The notes under the pieces are model-generated. The model was not told the DNA's origin and ran no database searches. It saw only the letters and a list, made by a program, of their open reading frames with translations. Positions 24,602-33,330 of a DNA stretch of 64,000 nt are shown here, one piece after another. Each line of letters starts with the position of its first letter. The stretch's first letter is position 1. The DNA comes from Thermocatellispora tengchongensis (GTDB lineage: Bacteria; Actinomycetota; Actinomycetes; Streptosporangiales; Streptosporangiaceae), in contig NZ_JACHGN010000022.1 in NCBI RefSeq assembly GCF_014202315.1, forward strand, positions 1-64,000. The letters run 5' to 3'. The translations under genes were made by a program, and so were the position numbers.

Positions 24602-26551
24602 TCAGTTGAACAGCAGGCGGAGCGAGAAGCTCGCCTCGGTGTTCGAGTGCTTGCCGCTGAGGCCGACGGCCCGCAGCACTTCGAGGTTGGCCCGCTCGTC
24701 GCCTTGCAGGCCCTGCAGGTAGAGCTTCTCGACCTTGTCCAGGTCCACGAAGACGGCGAACGTCGCGGCGTCGGCGTCGGGGACGGCGAGCTGGAAGGTC
24801 TCGCTGTCGCCCAGCGTGCCCGCCTGGGAGAGCTGCTGCGCGTACTCCTGGGTGCTGGCGATGGAGAAGGTGCCGTCGCCGGCCGCCTTGCCGAGCTGCG
24901 GGGCGGTGGTGCCCTGCTGCGTCAGGAGCCGCTCCAGCTTGGCCACGATCGACTGGGCCTGCGCCGGGTCGGTGGCGATCTTGGCGCCGATCTGCGGCAG
25001 GTCGCCGTCCAGCCCCTTCTCATCCACCGCGACGGTGATGTTCTTGCCGAGCAGGGTGACCACGTCGCCGGGGAGCGAGATGCCGGCCTGCTGGGCCAGG
25101 GTGAGGAACTGCTGGAACGAGGGGTCCGTCCCGGCCATCTTGTTGACCTGCTCCCACTGCTTGCTGAACACCTCGCCCAGGCCGGAGATGGACACCGCGC
25201 CGGCGGTCGAGGCGGGCAGGTCGGTGATCTTGGCGGCCTCGGGGGCGGCCGTACCGGAGTCGAAGCCGCGCACCTGGCCGGCCAGCTCGACGTAGTCGCC
25301 GTCGAAGCGGAGCGCGCCGGCGAAGCGGGCGTTGGCGATCTGCTTGAGCGCCTCCTGGTCCAGCTCGTCGCCGGAGAGCTTGGCGAGGGCGTCCACGTCG
25401 GCCCAGAAGGACAGCACGCCCTGCTCGCCGACGGCGTCCAGGTCGCCGGTGAAGTCGGCGTTCTCGGCCAGCGTGGCGCCGGTGGCGTACTGGTCGGCGA
25501 GCTGCTGGGTCTCGGTGATCAGCGCGTAGTCCTCGCGGAAGGCGATGCCGACCTTCTCCCCGTCCAGCAGCTTGCCGATCCCGGCGCGGGCGGCGGTCTC
25601 GTCGGTCACCTGGACCGCGACCACGGGGATGGGCTCGGTGGAGCCCTGCGCGGGCGGGAGGGCGGCCAGGCCGATGCGCGAGCCGAGCCAGGGCTCGACG
25701 TCCTTGGCGAAGTCGATGTCGCCCATGTCGGCGTTGTTCTTCTTCAGCGCGTCGAAGAACGCCTGGCGCGGGTCGTCGCCGGTGAAGGAGTCCTTGGTGA
25801 CGGTGAACTTGCGCGCGATGTTGAACAGCGCGAGCTTCTGGTTCGCCGCCGGGTCGAGGTCGATGCGGACGTACCCGATCGCGCCGGAGGGCAGCACCTC
25901 GTGCGGCTGGTTGCCGCCGCCGCTGAGCAGCGACGCGGCGTAGACGCCACCGCCGCCGAGCAGGGCGACGACCAGGGCCGCGATGGCGGCGACGAGCCAG
26001 CCCTTCTTCCTGCCCCCGCGCGCCGGGGTGCCCGAGCCGAGCACCTCGCCGCCGGACCAGGACGGCTGCCCGTACGCCTGCTGCTGGCCGTAGCCGGGCT
26101 GCGCGCCGTAGCCGGGCTGCTGGAACGCCTGCTGCCCGTACGCGGCCTGGGTCGGCGCGTCCTCGTAGCGGCGGGTCTGCTCATAGCCGGACGGCTGCCC
26201 GTAGGACGGCTGCTGCTGCTGGGCCTGGCCGTAGCCGGCCTGCTGGCCGTAGGCGGGCTGCCCGTACTGCTGGGTCTGCCCGTACGCGGGCTGCTGCGGC
26301 TGCTGCGGCTGCCCGTAGCCCTGCTGCTGCTGCCCGTAGGCGGGCTGCCCGTACGCCTGCTGCTGGCCGTACTGGGGCTGCTGCGGCGCGCCGTACGCCG
26401 GCGGGGGAGGCTGGGCCGAGGGCGTTTGCGGTGGATAGGCGGCCTGGGGCGGATATGGGGGTTGCTGGCCCTGACCGGGCCGGTAGCGGATGGTTCGCTG
26501 CGGGTCCTGGTCGCCGGGGTTCGGCGACTCGGGGGGAGTGTTGGGAGACAT
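24602..26551 (-). CDS. DUF3352 membrane protein with GYGQ-rich N-terminus
   Basis: 649 residues. The first 170 are low complexity, rich in Gln, Tyr, Gly and Pro ([16 protein letters not shown]-type), followed by a basic patch and one membrane helix ([18 protein letters not shown], about 183-200). The remaining 440 residues are an extracytoplasmic DUF3352 domain, beginning [17 protein letters not shown] and including [10 protein letters not shown] and [14 protein letters not shown]. Function of the family is unknown. The YGQ-rich cytosolic tail is prion-like in composition and could mediate self-association, which is inference. It is transcribed alone, with a terminator at its end. Confidence 0.85.
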   Translation of the reverse strand: MSPNTPPESPNPGDQDPQRTIRYRPGQGQQPPYPPQAAYPPQTPSAQPPPPAYGAPQQPQYGQQQAYGQPAYGQQQQGYGQPQQPQQPAYGQTQQYGQPAYGQQAGYGQAQQQQPSYGQPSGYEQTRRYEDAPTQAAYGQQAFQQPGYGAQPGYGQQQAYGQPSWSGGEVLGSGTPARGGRKKGWLVAAIAALVVALLGGGGVYAASLLSGGGNQPHEVLPSGAIGYVRIDLDPAANQKLALFNIARKFTVTKDSFTGDDPRQAFFDALKKNNADMGDIDFAKDVEPWLGSRIGLAALPPAQGSTEPIPVVAVQVTDETAARAGIGKLLDGEKVGIAFREDYALITETQQLADQYATGATLAENADFTGDLDAVGEQGVLSFWADVDALAKLSGDELDQEALKQIANARFAGALRFDGDYVELAGQVRGFDSGTAAPEAAKITDLPASTAGAVSISGLGEVFSKQWEQVNKMAGTDPSFQQFLTLAQQAGISLPGDVVTLLGKNITVAVDEKGLDGDLPQIGAKIATDPAQAQSIVAKLERLLTQQGTTAPQLGKAAGDGTFSIASTQEYAQQLSQAGTLGDSETFQLAVPDADAATFAVFVDLDKVEKLYLQGLQGDERANLEVLRAVGLSGKHSNTEASFSLRLLFN

Positions 26552-26771
26552 ACCTATCTCACATATGTGGGGACTTCTAGTGGTAGTAGAAGTTAGTGCA
26601 CCCTGCTAGCGATTTACTTGCAGAGAACTATCCACGGGATTCAAGCGTCTAAGGCCGGTTATGGGGGCGATTCGCCGCTGACCAGGCCGAAGGGCCGCCC
26701 TCACTGGCGTCGCACGCCTCACGGTAGAGTGCTGCCCTAGAATTTAGTTCGGTTTGACCTGAGGGGCGTGG

Positions 26772-27563
26772 ATGACCAAGTTCGACGAGGCGACGCGGGC
26801 CATACGGGTGGACGAGACCACCTACGACGTGTGCCTGGACGACGGCTACTCCATCGGCGGCCCGCTGAACGGCGGCTATCTGCTCGCGGTGATCCTGCGC
26901 GCCGCCGTGGACGCCTCGCCGCACGAGCACCCCGTCTCGACCAGCGCCCAGTTCCTGCGCGTGCCCAAGCCCGGCCCCGCCCGCGTGCACCTGGAGCAGC
27001 TCAAGGCCGGCCGCACCGCCGCGATGACCCGGGCCACGCTGGTCCAGGACGGCACCTCCTACATCGACACCCTGATCACCACCGCGACCCTCACCGCGGC
27101 CGAGCCCGACTACACCGACGCCCCGCCGGTCCCGCTGCCGCCGGAGGAGGAGTGCCTGGCCCTGCCCGCGCCCAAGCCCGAGAACAACATGACCTTCAAC
27201 GCGCAGATCGATCTGCGCTTCGACCCGCCGACCATCGGCTGGCTGACCGGCGAGCCGACCGGCCGGCCGGAGTCGCGGGCGTACTTCCGCATGGCCGAGC
27301 CCCAGGACCCCGACCCGTACGTGCTCGCCCTGGCGGTGGACGCGCTCCCGCCGGTCGTGTTCTCCGCGGGCGCCCGCGGCTGGGCCCCGACCGTCGAGCT
27401 GACCTGGTACCTGCGCGCCCTGCCCGCGCCCGGCCCCCTCGCCCTGTACGGCAGCGGCCGGCTGATCTCCGACGGCTGGTTCGACGAGGAGGTCGAGGTG
27501 CGCGACTCCACCGGCAGGCTGGTGGCCCAGTCGCGCCAGCTCGCCCGGCTGGGCCGCGGCTGA
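26772..27563 (+). CDS. Acyl-CoA thioesterase family protein (double hotdog)
   Basis: 263 residues, the size of TesB-like double-hotdog thioesterases common in actinomycetes. The first hotdog shows GGPLNGGYLLAVILRAA and STSAQFLRVPKPGP; the second half contains FRMAEPQDPDPYVLALAVDA, LPPVVFSAGARGWAPTVELT and a final YGSGRLISDGWFDEEVEV. It should hydrolyse acyl-CoAs in the cytoplasm; the chain length is not predictable. Monocistronic, with 220 bases upstream that hold the divergent DUF3352 promoter. Confidence 0.85.
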   Translation: MTKFDEATRAIRVDETTYDVCLDDGYSIGGPLNGGYLLAVILRAAVDASPHEHPVSTSAQFLRVPKPGPARVHLEQLKAGRTAAMTRATLVQDGTSYIDTLITTATLTAAEPDYTDAPPVPLPPEEECLALPAPKPENNMTFNAQIDLRFDPPTIGWLTGEPTGRPESRAYFRMAEPQDPDPYVLALAVDALPPVVFSAGARGWAPTVELTWYLRALPAPGPLALYGSGRLISDGWFDEEVEVRDSTGRLVAQSRQLARLGRG

Positions 27564-27801
27564 CGGCCGGGGAAACTGGGGCGTGGGGGAAAAATCACGT
27601 GTGAGGATTATTACGGTGAGCGCGTCTTCACCGGTCGCCTAGCCTTGGGAAACGTGTCGGGGCGAGAGTATCGGTACGGTCGGTGACGGCGCCGAAGGGG
27701 CAGGCGCCGCCGAAGACCGGCCGGCATGACCGGGTCTCGTCAGGGGGCACGTTTCGTACGACGGAGCGTCCCACGCTCCCGGACAGGAGAGGCCGCCGCC
27801 T

Positions 27802-28695
27802 ATGAAGCCGCCAGTCATGCCGCCAGCCGCGCAGGCAGCCCACCCAGCCCAGCCGGTCCAGTCTGCCCACCCGGCCCAGTCTGCCCAGCCGGCCCAGTCA
27901 GCTCAGTCTGCCGAGCCGTCGGCCCGGTCCTCCACCACGGGGATGCGGCTCACCATCGTCGGGTGCTCGGGGAGCTTCCCCGGGCCCGACAGCCCCGCGT
28001 CCTGCTACCTGCTGGAGGCCGAGGGCTTCCGGCTGCTGCTCGACCTGGGCAACGGGGCGCTCGGCGCCCTGCAGCACCACGTGCGGCTGGACGAGGTGGA
28101 CGCGATCTGCCTGTCCCACCTGCACGCGGACCACTGCCTGGACCTGTGCCCGTACCACGTGGTGCGCACCTACTCGCCCGACGGTCCGTTCCCCAGGCTG
28201 CCGGTGCACGCCCCGAGGGACGCGCCGCGGCGGCTGGCGGCGGCGTACGGGATGCCGGACGAGCCGGGGCTGGAGACCGCCTTCGAGTTCGTGCCGCTGG
28301 CCCCCGGCGTGCGGCGGATCGGCCCGTTCGAGGTGACGGCCGCGCGGGTGAACCACCCGGTGGAGACCTACGGCTTCCGCGTCTCCTACGGCGGGCGCTC
28401 GGTGGCGTACTCCGGCGACACCGGCGAGTCGGCCGAGCTGGTGAAGCTCGCGACCGGGGCCGACGTGCTGCTGTGCGAGGCGTCCTTCCTGGACGAGCCC
28501 AACCTGCCCACCGACCTGCACATGACCGGCCGCCAGGCGGCCGAGCACGCGGCGCGGGCCGACGTGGGCACGCTCGTGCTCACCCACCTCGTCCCGTGGT
28601 ACCCGCCCGAGCGCATCCTGGACGACGCCCGGCGCGGCGGATTCCACGGCAGGACCGAGCTGGCGCGTAGCGGAGCGGTGTATCCCCTAGGGTGA
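27802..28695 (+). CDS. MBL-fold metallo-hydrolase
   Basis: 297 residues if begun at ATG 27802 (AGGAG 12 bases upstream). The core begins at [19 protein letters not shown], an internal ATG at 27943, which is the start I would expect from the family; the 47 residues before it are a Pro/Ala/Gln/Ser repeat ([15 protein letters not shown]). Metal ligands sit in [29 protein letters not shown] and [10 protein letters not shown]. The layout resembles RNase Z-like and phosphodiesterase MBL proteins; tRNA processing or cyclic nucleotide cleavage are possibilities. It precedes rph by five bases, suggesting an RNA-linked operon. Confidence 0.85.
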   Translation: MKPPVMPPAAQAAHPAQPVQSAHPAQSAQPAQSAQSAEPSARSSTTGMRLTIVGCSGSFPGPDSPASCYLLEAEGFRLLLDLGNGALGALQHHVRLDEVDAICLSHLHADHCLDLCPYHVVRTYSPDGPFPRLPVHAPRDAPRRLAAAYGMPDEPGLETAFEFVPLAPGVRRIGPFEVTAARVNHPVETYGFRVSYGGRSVAYSGDTGESAELVKLATGADVLLCEASFLDEPNLPTDLHMTGRQAAEHAARADVGTLVLTHLVPWYPPERILDDARRGGFHGRTELARSGAVYPLG

Positions 28696-28700
28696 GATCC

Positions 28701-29417
28701 ATGGCACGTGCAGACGGACGGAGTCCGGATCAGCTCCGGCCGGTGACGATCACCCGTAACTGGCTGGCCCACGCGGAAGGTTCCGTGCTGGTGGAGTTCG
28801 GCGGCACCAAGGTGTTGTGCGCCGCGTCGGTCCAGGACAGCGTGCCCCGGTGGCGCAAGGGCAGCGGCCTGGGGTGGATCACCGCCGAGTACTCCATGCT
28901 GCCCCGCTCGACCAACACCAGGTCCGACCGCGAGTCGATCAAGGGCAAGATCGGCGGGCGCACCCACGAGATCTCCCGGCTGATCGGGCGCTCGCTGCGG
29001 GCCTGCGTCAACTACAAGGCCATGGGCGAGAACTCCATCATCCTCGACTGCGACGTGCTGCAGGCCGACGGCGGCACCCGTACCGCCTCGATCACCGGCG
29101 CGTACGTCGCGCTGGCCGACGCCATCGCCTGGATGCGCAAGCGGCGCATGTGCCCCGGCGACCCGCTGGTCGGCTCCGTCGCCGCCGTCTCGGTCGGCGT
29201 CGTGGGCACCACGCCGATGCTCGACCTGTGCTACACCGAGGACGTCGCGGCCGAGACCGACATGAACGTCGTGATGACCGGCGGCGGCGAGTTCGTGGAG
29301 GTGCAGGGCACCGCCGAGGGCGCGCCGTTCGACCGCGAGCTGCTCGGCCGGCTGCTCGACCTGGCCACCGAGGGGTGCGCCCAGCTCACCGAGCTGCAGC
29401 GGAAGGCCCTGGCATGA
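28701..29417 (+). CDS. rph: Ribonuclease PH
   Basis: 238 residues, full length. Conserved segments: [53 protein letters not shown] and the phosphate-binding [16 protein letters not shown], then [20 protein letters not shown]. It trims tRNA 3' ends by phosphorolysis. ATG 28701 is chosen because MARADGR is the usual beginning. It is coupled to rdgB by an ATGA overlap, a conserved pair in actinomycetes. Confidence 0.95.
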   Translation: MARADGRSPDQLRPVTITRNWLAHAEGSVLVEFGGTKVLCAASVQDSVPRWRKGSGLGWITAEYSMLPRSTNTRSDRESIKGKIGGRTHEISRLIGRSLRACVNYKAMGENSIILDCDVLQADGGTRTASITGAYVALADAIAWMRKRRMCPGDPLVGSVAAVSVGVVGTTPMLDLCYTEDVAAETDMNVVMTGGGEFVEVQGTAEGAPFDRELLGRLLDLATEGCAQLTELQRKALA

Positions 29418-30040
29418 GCGGGGCCGTGGGCGCGCGGCTGGTGCTCGCCACCCGCAACCCGGGCAAGATCGTCGAGTTGCGGCGCATCCTGGCCGAGGGC
29501 GGGCTCCCGGTCGAGCTGGTCGGTCTGGAGGAGTTCCCGCAGATCGGCGAGGTGGCCGAGACCGGCCTCACCTTCGCCGAGAACGCCCTGCTCAAGGCGC
29601 ACGCCGTGGCCCGCGGCAGCGGCCTGCCCGCGGTGGCCGACGACTCCGGGCTGTGCGTCGAGGCGCTCAACGGCATGCCCGGGGTGTTCTCGGCGCGCTG
29701 GTCCGGCCGCCACGGCGACGACACCGCCAACCTGGACCTCCTCCTCGCGCAGATCTCCGACGTGCCCGACGACCGCCGCGCCGCCCACTTCGCGTGCGCG
29801 GCGGCGCTGGCCCTGCCCACCGGTGAGGAGTGGGTGGTCGAGGGCGCGCTGCACGGCACGCTGATCAGAAGGCCCCGGGGCACCGGTGGCTTCGGCTACG
29901 ATCCGATCTTCGTACCCGACGGCGAGGGGCGCACCACGGCCGAGATGGCCCCCGCCGAGAAGGACGCGATCAGCCACCGGGGCCGGGCCTTCCGCGCCCT
30001 GGCCCCGATCGTGGCCGAGGTGCTCGGCACGACCCCGTAG
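29414..30040 (+). CDS. rdgB: XTP/dITP diphosphatase (Ham1/RdgB)
   Basis: 208 residues. [18 protein letters not shown] is the nucleotide-binding N-terminus, [13 protein letters not shown] and [11 protein letters not shown] are the Ham1 catalytic segments, and [13 protein letters not shown] plus [13 protein letters not shown] close the active site. It hydrolyses non-canonical purine triphosphates to monophosphates, keeping them out of DNA. Start overlaps rph. The last 52 bases including the TAG stop are present three times in tandem. Confidence 0.95.
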   Translation: MSGAVGARLVLATRNPGKIVELRRILAEGGLPVELVGLEEFPQIGEVAETGLTFAENALLKAHAVARGSGLPAVADDSGLCVEALNGMPGVFSARWSGRHGDDTANLDLLLAQISDVPDDRRAAHFACAAALALPTGEEWVVEGALHGTLIRRPRGTGGFGYDPIFVPDGEGRTTAEMAPAEKDAISHRGRAFRALAPIVAEVLGTTP

Positions 30041-30144
30041 CGGCGGCGCCCTGGCTCCGATGGTGGCCGAGGTGCTCGGCGCGACCTCGTAGCGGCGGCG
30101 CCCTGGCCCCGGTCGTGGCCGAAGTGCTCGACGCGACCTCGTAG
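29989..30144 (+). repeat. Three 52-bp tandem copies of the rdgB 3' end
   Basis: Copies 29989-30040 (in gene), 30041-30092 and 30093-30144 have exactly 52-bp spacing; each ends CG-ACC-(C/T)CG-TAG. They correspond to peptides [28 protein letters not shown] and ALAPVVAEVLDATS when read in their own phases. Because 52 is not a multiple of three, the copies are in different frames and are not an extension of the protein. Confidence 0.95.
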
Positions 30145-30206
30145 CGGCGGCGTACGCGGGCCCGTAACCACGGCGTAAGAACTGCGCGGCCCGAAGGGGC
30201 GTAGCG

Positions 30207-31922
30207 TTGCGTGGTGTGGGAAGCAATGACGTCCGCACGCGCGAGCCCGTGGCCGTGCGCAGCGATGAGCCGTCCGACCCGGTGCCGGGCTGGGCGTCGG
30301 CGCTCGCCGGGGTCGCCGCCGGAGCGGTGGGGCTGGGCATCGCCCAACTGGCCGCCGGCCTGATCGACGGCGGGGCCTTCCCCGTCGTGGCGGTCGGCGA
30401 GTCCCTGATCGACCTGTCGCCCGCGCCGCTGAAGGAGTGGGCGATCCGCACCTTCGGCGAGGACGACAAGACCGTCCTGGTCGGCGGGGTCTTCGTGGTG
30501 CTGGCGCTGGTCTCCGCCGGGCTCGGCGTGCTGGCCCGGCACAGGTTCGCCCACGGCGCCGCCGGGTTCGGGCTGTTCGCCATCGCGGGCCTGCTCGCCG
30601 TGCTAACCCGGCCCGACGCCGCCGCCGTGGACGCCCTGCCCACGGTCATCGGCGTCGCCGCCTCGCTGTGGGCGCTGGCCCTGCTGCTGCGCCGCATGAC
30701 CCGTTCGTACGTCCCGGAGCCGTACGAGGAGCCGTGGGACGCGGACGGCACTGCGGACGGCACTGCGGGCGGCACCGCGGACGACACCGCCGAGGGCGCC
30801 GCGGCCGATGGCGCCGAGCGGCCGGTCGTGATGCGGGCGGGCGCCGACCTGCGCGCCTTCGACCGGCGCGCGCTGCTCACCGGAGTCGCGGGCGGAGCGG
30901 TCGTCGCCGGGATCGGCGGTTTCGTCGGCACCGCGCTGGCCGGGCGCAAGGAGGTCGCCGCCGCACGCGCCGACCTGACCCTGCCCGCCCCGGCCGTGCC
31001 CGCCAAGCCGCTGCCGCCGGGCGCCGACCTGAAGATCAAGGGCCTGGCGCCGTTCGTCACGCCCAACGCCGACTTCTACCGGGTCGACACCGCCGTGCTG
31101 CCGCCGCAGGTCGATCCGGCCACCTGGACCCTGAAGATCCACGGCATGGTGGACCGGCCGATCGAGATCACCTTCGCCGAGCTGATCCGGCGCCCGCTCA
31201 TCGAGGCCGACGTCACGCTGACCTGCGTGTCCAACGAGGTCGGCGGGCCCTACGTCGGCAACGCCCGCTGGCTCGGCGCGCGCATGGCCGACATCCTGCG
31301 CTCGGCCGGCATCCGGTCGGGCGCCGACATGCTGCTCAGCACCTCCGCCGACGGCTGGACCTGCGGCACCCCCGTGGACGTGGTCATGGACGGCCGCGAC
31401 GCGCTGTTCGCCATCGCGATGAACGGCGAGGCCCTGTCGGTGGACCACGGCTTCCCGGTGCGCCAGGTCGTGCCCGGTCTGTACGGGTACGTCTCGGCCA
31501 CCAAGTGGGTCACCGAGATCAAGGTCACCCGGTTCGACCAGGACACCGCCTACTGGACCCCGCGCGGCTGGTCGGAGAAGGGCCCGATCAAGACCCAGTC
31601 GCGCATCGACGTGCCCCAGTCCGGCGCGTCGGTGCCCGCCGGGCGCACCACGATCGCCGGGGTGGCCTGGGCGCAGCACCGCGGCATGGACGCCGTGGAG
31701 GTCCAGGTGGACGACGGCGACTGGCGGCTGGCCCGCCTTGCCGAGACTCCCGGCCCCGACACCTGGCGGCAGTGGTCGATCGAGGCCGACCTGACCAAGG
31801 GCAAGCACACCATCGCCGTACGCGCCACCGACGCGACCGGCGCCACCCAGACCGCGTCCCTCGCCCCGCCCGCCCCCGACGGCGCCACCGGGTACCACAC
31901 GATCAACGTCCAGGCGGTCTGA
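30207..31922 (+). CDS. Membrane-bound molybdopterin-dependent oxidoreductase (sulfite-oxidase family)
   Basis: 571 residues. An N-terminal domain of four hydrophobic helices (about residues 30-165) is followed by an Asp/Gly/Thr linker (GTADGTAGGTADDTAEG), another short hydrophobic segment (GVAGGAVVAGIGGFVGTALA) and the soluble domain. The molybdenum ligand is C340 in LTCVSNEVGG; VPGLYGYVSATKWV and the C-terminal Ig-like dimerisation domain (GVAWAQHRGMDAVEVQVDDG) match YedY/sulfite-oxidase proteins. It probably faces outside and reduces or oxidises an oxyanion or sulfoxide. A TTG at 30207 is preferred because AAGGGG is seven bases upstream; GTG 30216 is the alternative. Confidence 0.88.
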   Translation: MRGVGSNDVRTREPVAVRSDEPSDPVPGWASALAGVAAGAVGLGIAQLAAGLIDGGAFPVVAVGESLIDLSPAPLKEWAIRTFGEDDKTVLVGGVFVVLALVSAGLGVLARHRFAHGAAGFGLFAIAGLLAVLTRPDAAAVDALPTVIGVAASLWALALLLRRMTRSYVPEPYEEPWDADGTADGTAGGTADDTAEGAAADGAERPVVMRAGADLRAFDRRALLTGVAGGAVVAGIGGFVGTALAGRKEVAAARADLTLPAPAVPAKPLPPGADLKIKGLAPFVTPNADFYRVDTAVLPPQVDPATWTLKIHGMVDRPIEITFAELIRRPLIEADVTLTCVSNEVGGPYVGNARWLGARMADILRSAGIRSGADMLLSTSADGWTCGTPVDVVMDGRDALFAIAMNGEALSVDHGFPVRQVVPGLYGYVSATKWVTEIKVTRFDQDTAYWTPRGWSEKGPIKTQSRIDVPQSGASVPAGRTTIAGVAWAQHRGMDAVEVQVDDGDWRLARLAETPGPDTWRQWSIEADLTKGKHTIAVRATDATGATQTASLAPPAPDGATGYHTINVQAV

Positions 31923-31985
31923 CCGCCCGCCGCCGTGGTGCCATAGGGTGCGGTGCGTCCTGTGGTGCTCGCGAGGGTGGTGGTG

Positions 31986-33245
31986 ATGCGGCGTTCCTGG
32001 TCGGCTCGGCGCGCGCGGCGGGCGGGTCGTGCGCTCGCCGCGATCCTGGCCGCCTCGGCCCTGACCCCGACGGCGCCCCCGGCAGTGGCCGACTCGGCCG
32101 TCACTGTGGCGGCCGGCCCGGCGGTCACGTCGGCGGCGAGCGGCTCGGCCGTACGTCCGGCGGTGGCCGCTCCGGAGCGGTGCATCCCCGAGCGGGGCGG
32201 CGTCACCGTCGGGGAGTCGTGGGCGCAGCGGCGGCTCGGCCTGGCCCGCGTGTGGCCGATCACCCGGGGCAAGGGGGTCAAGGTCGCCGTCATCGACAGC
32301 GGCGTGGACACCGCCCACCCCCAGCTCGCCGGGGTCGAGGCCCGCGACCTGACCGGCACGGGCGCCCGCGACTGCGTCGGCCACGGCACCGCCGTCGCGG
32401 GCATCATCGGGGCGGCCCGCCTGGCGGGCATCCCGTTCGCCGGGGTCGCGCCGGAGGCCGAGATCGTCTCCATCAAGCAGACGGGCGGCGAGACGGGCGA
32501 CGTGGCGGTGCTGGCGCGGGCGATCGTGGAGGCCACCCGGCTGGGCGCCGACGTCATCAACGTGTCGGTGTCGGCCACCGACCAGAAGGACCTGCGGGCG
32601 GCGGTGACGTACGCGCTGGCGCAGGACGTCGTGATCGTCGCCGCCGCGGGCAACACCAAGCGCGACGGCGTGACCGCCCCGGCCTACCCGGCGGCCTACC
32701 CCGGCGTCCTGGCCGTGGGCTCGGCGGGCCGGGACGGCAGGCGGGCCGACTCCTCCAACGCCGCCACCCCGGTCTCGGTGCTGGCCCCCGGGCAGGGCGT
32801 CACCAGCACCTGGACCGGGCGGGCGTACCGGGAGGATCTGGAGGGGACCAGCTTCGCGGCGGCGTACGTGAGCGGGGTGGTCGCGCTGGTGCGCGCCCGG
32901 CACCCCGAGCTGGACAACGTGCGCGTACGGCGGCGGCTGGAGCTGACCGCCGACGGCGGCATGGGCACGGGGACGGGGGCCGGGATGGTGAACCCGCTGC
33001 TGGCCGTCACCGCGGTGCTGCCCTCCGAGACGGTCGCCCTCGCCCCGCCCGTCCCCGCCGCGTTGCCGCCGACCGCCGTGGCCAAGGAGGCGCCGGTGGA
33101 CGAGCGGGCCAACGGCGCCGCGGCGGCGACGGCCGTCGGCGCGCTGTTCCTGGCCGGCCTGGTGGCCGCGGGCGGCGTGGTGATCCCGATGGGACGGCGC
33201 AGGGGCTGGCGCCCCGCCCGTAGATCAACATTGCGTGAACTTTGA
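31986..33245 (+). CDS. mycP: Type VII secretion-associated serine protease (mycosin)
   Basis: 419 residues from ATG 31986 (GAGGG eight bases upstream; GTG 31953 is in frame). Signal peptide, then a subtilase domain with catalytic D104 (VAVIDSGVD), H133 (GHGTAVAG), oxyanion N223 (AAAGN) and S289 (GTSFAAAYVSG), a Pro-rich linker and a C-terminal membrane helix (AVGALFLAGLVAAGGVVIPM). This is the mycosin layout. In ESX systems the mycosin sits outside the membrane, stabilises the complex and cleaves selected substrates. It begins the ESX locus, separated from eccC by the pseudokinase and regulator genes. Confidence 0.92.
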   Translation: MRRSWSARRARRAGRALAAILAASALTPTAPPAVADSAVTVAAGPAVTSAASGSAVRPAVAAPERCIPERGGVTVGESWAQRRLGLARVWPITRGKGVKVAVIDSGVDTAHPQLAGVEARDLTGTGARDCVGHGTAVAGIIGAARLAGIPFAGVAPEAEIVSIKQTGGETGDVAVLARAIVEATRLGADVINVSVSATDQKDLRAAVTYALAQDVVIVAAAGNTKRDGVTAPAYPAAYPGVLAVGSAGRDGRRADSSNAATPVSVLAPGQGVTSTWTGRAYREDLEGTSFAAAYVSGVVALVRARHPELDNVRVRRRLELTADGGMGTGTGAGMVNPLLAVTAVLPSETVALAPPVPAALPPTAVAKEAPVDERANGAAAATAVGALFLAGLVAAGGVVIPMGRRRGWRPARRSTLREL

Positions 33246-33330
33246 CATGAACTTCTGATGTCGGTGTGACGCTTGCGGTTAGATGTGCTGCGAATCATGA
33301 TTTGTGGCACATGAGGGCGGAAGGAACGCG

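Noticed and set aside
29830-30144. Extra short genes in the rdgB repeat
   Set aside because: They are the duplicated 3' end of rdgB in shifted frames, without starts of their own.
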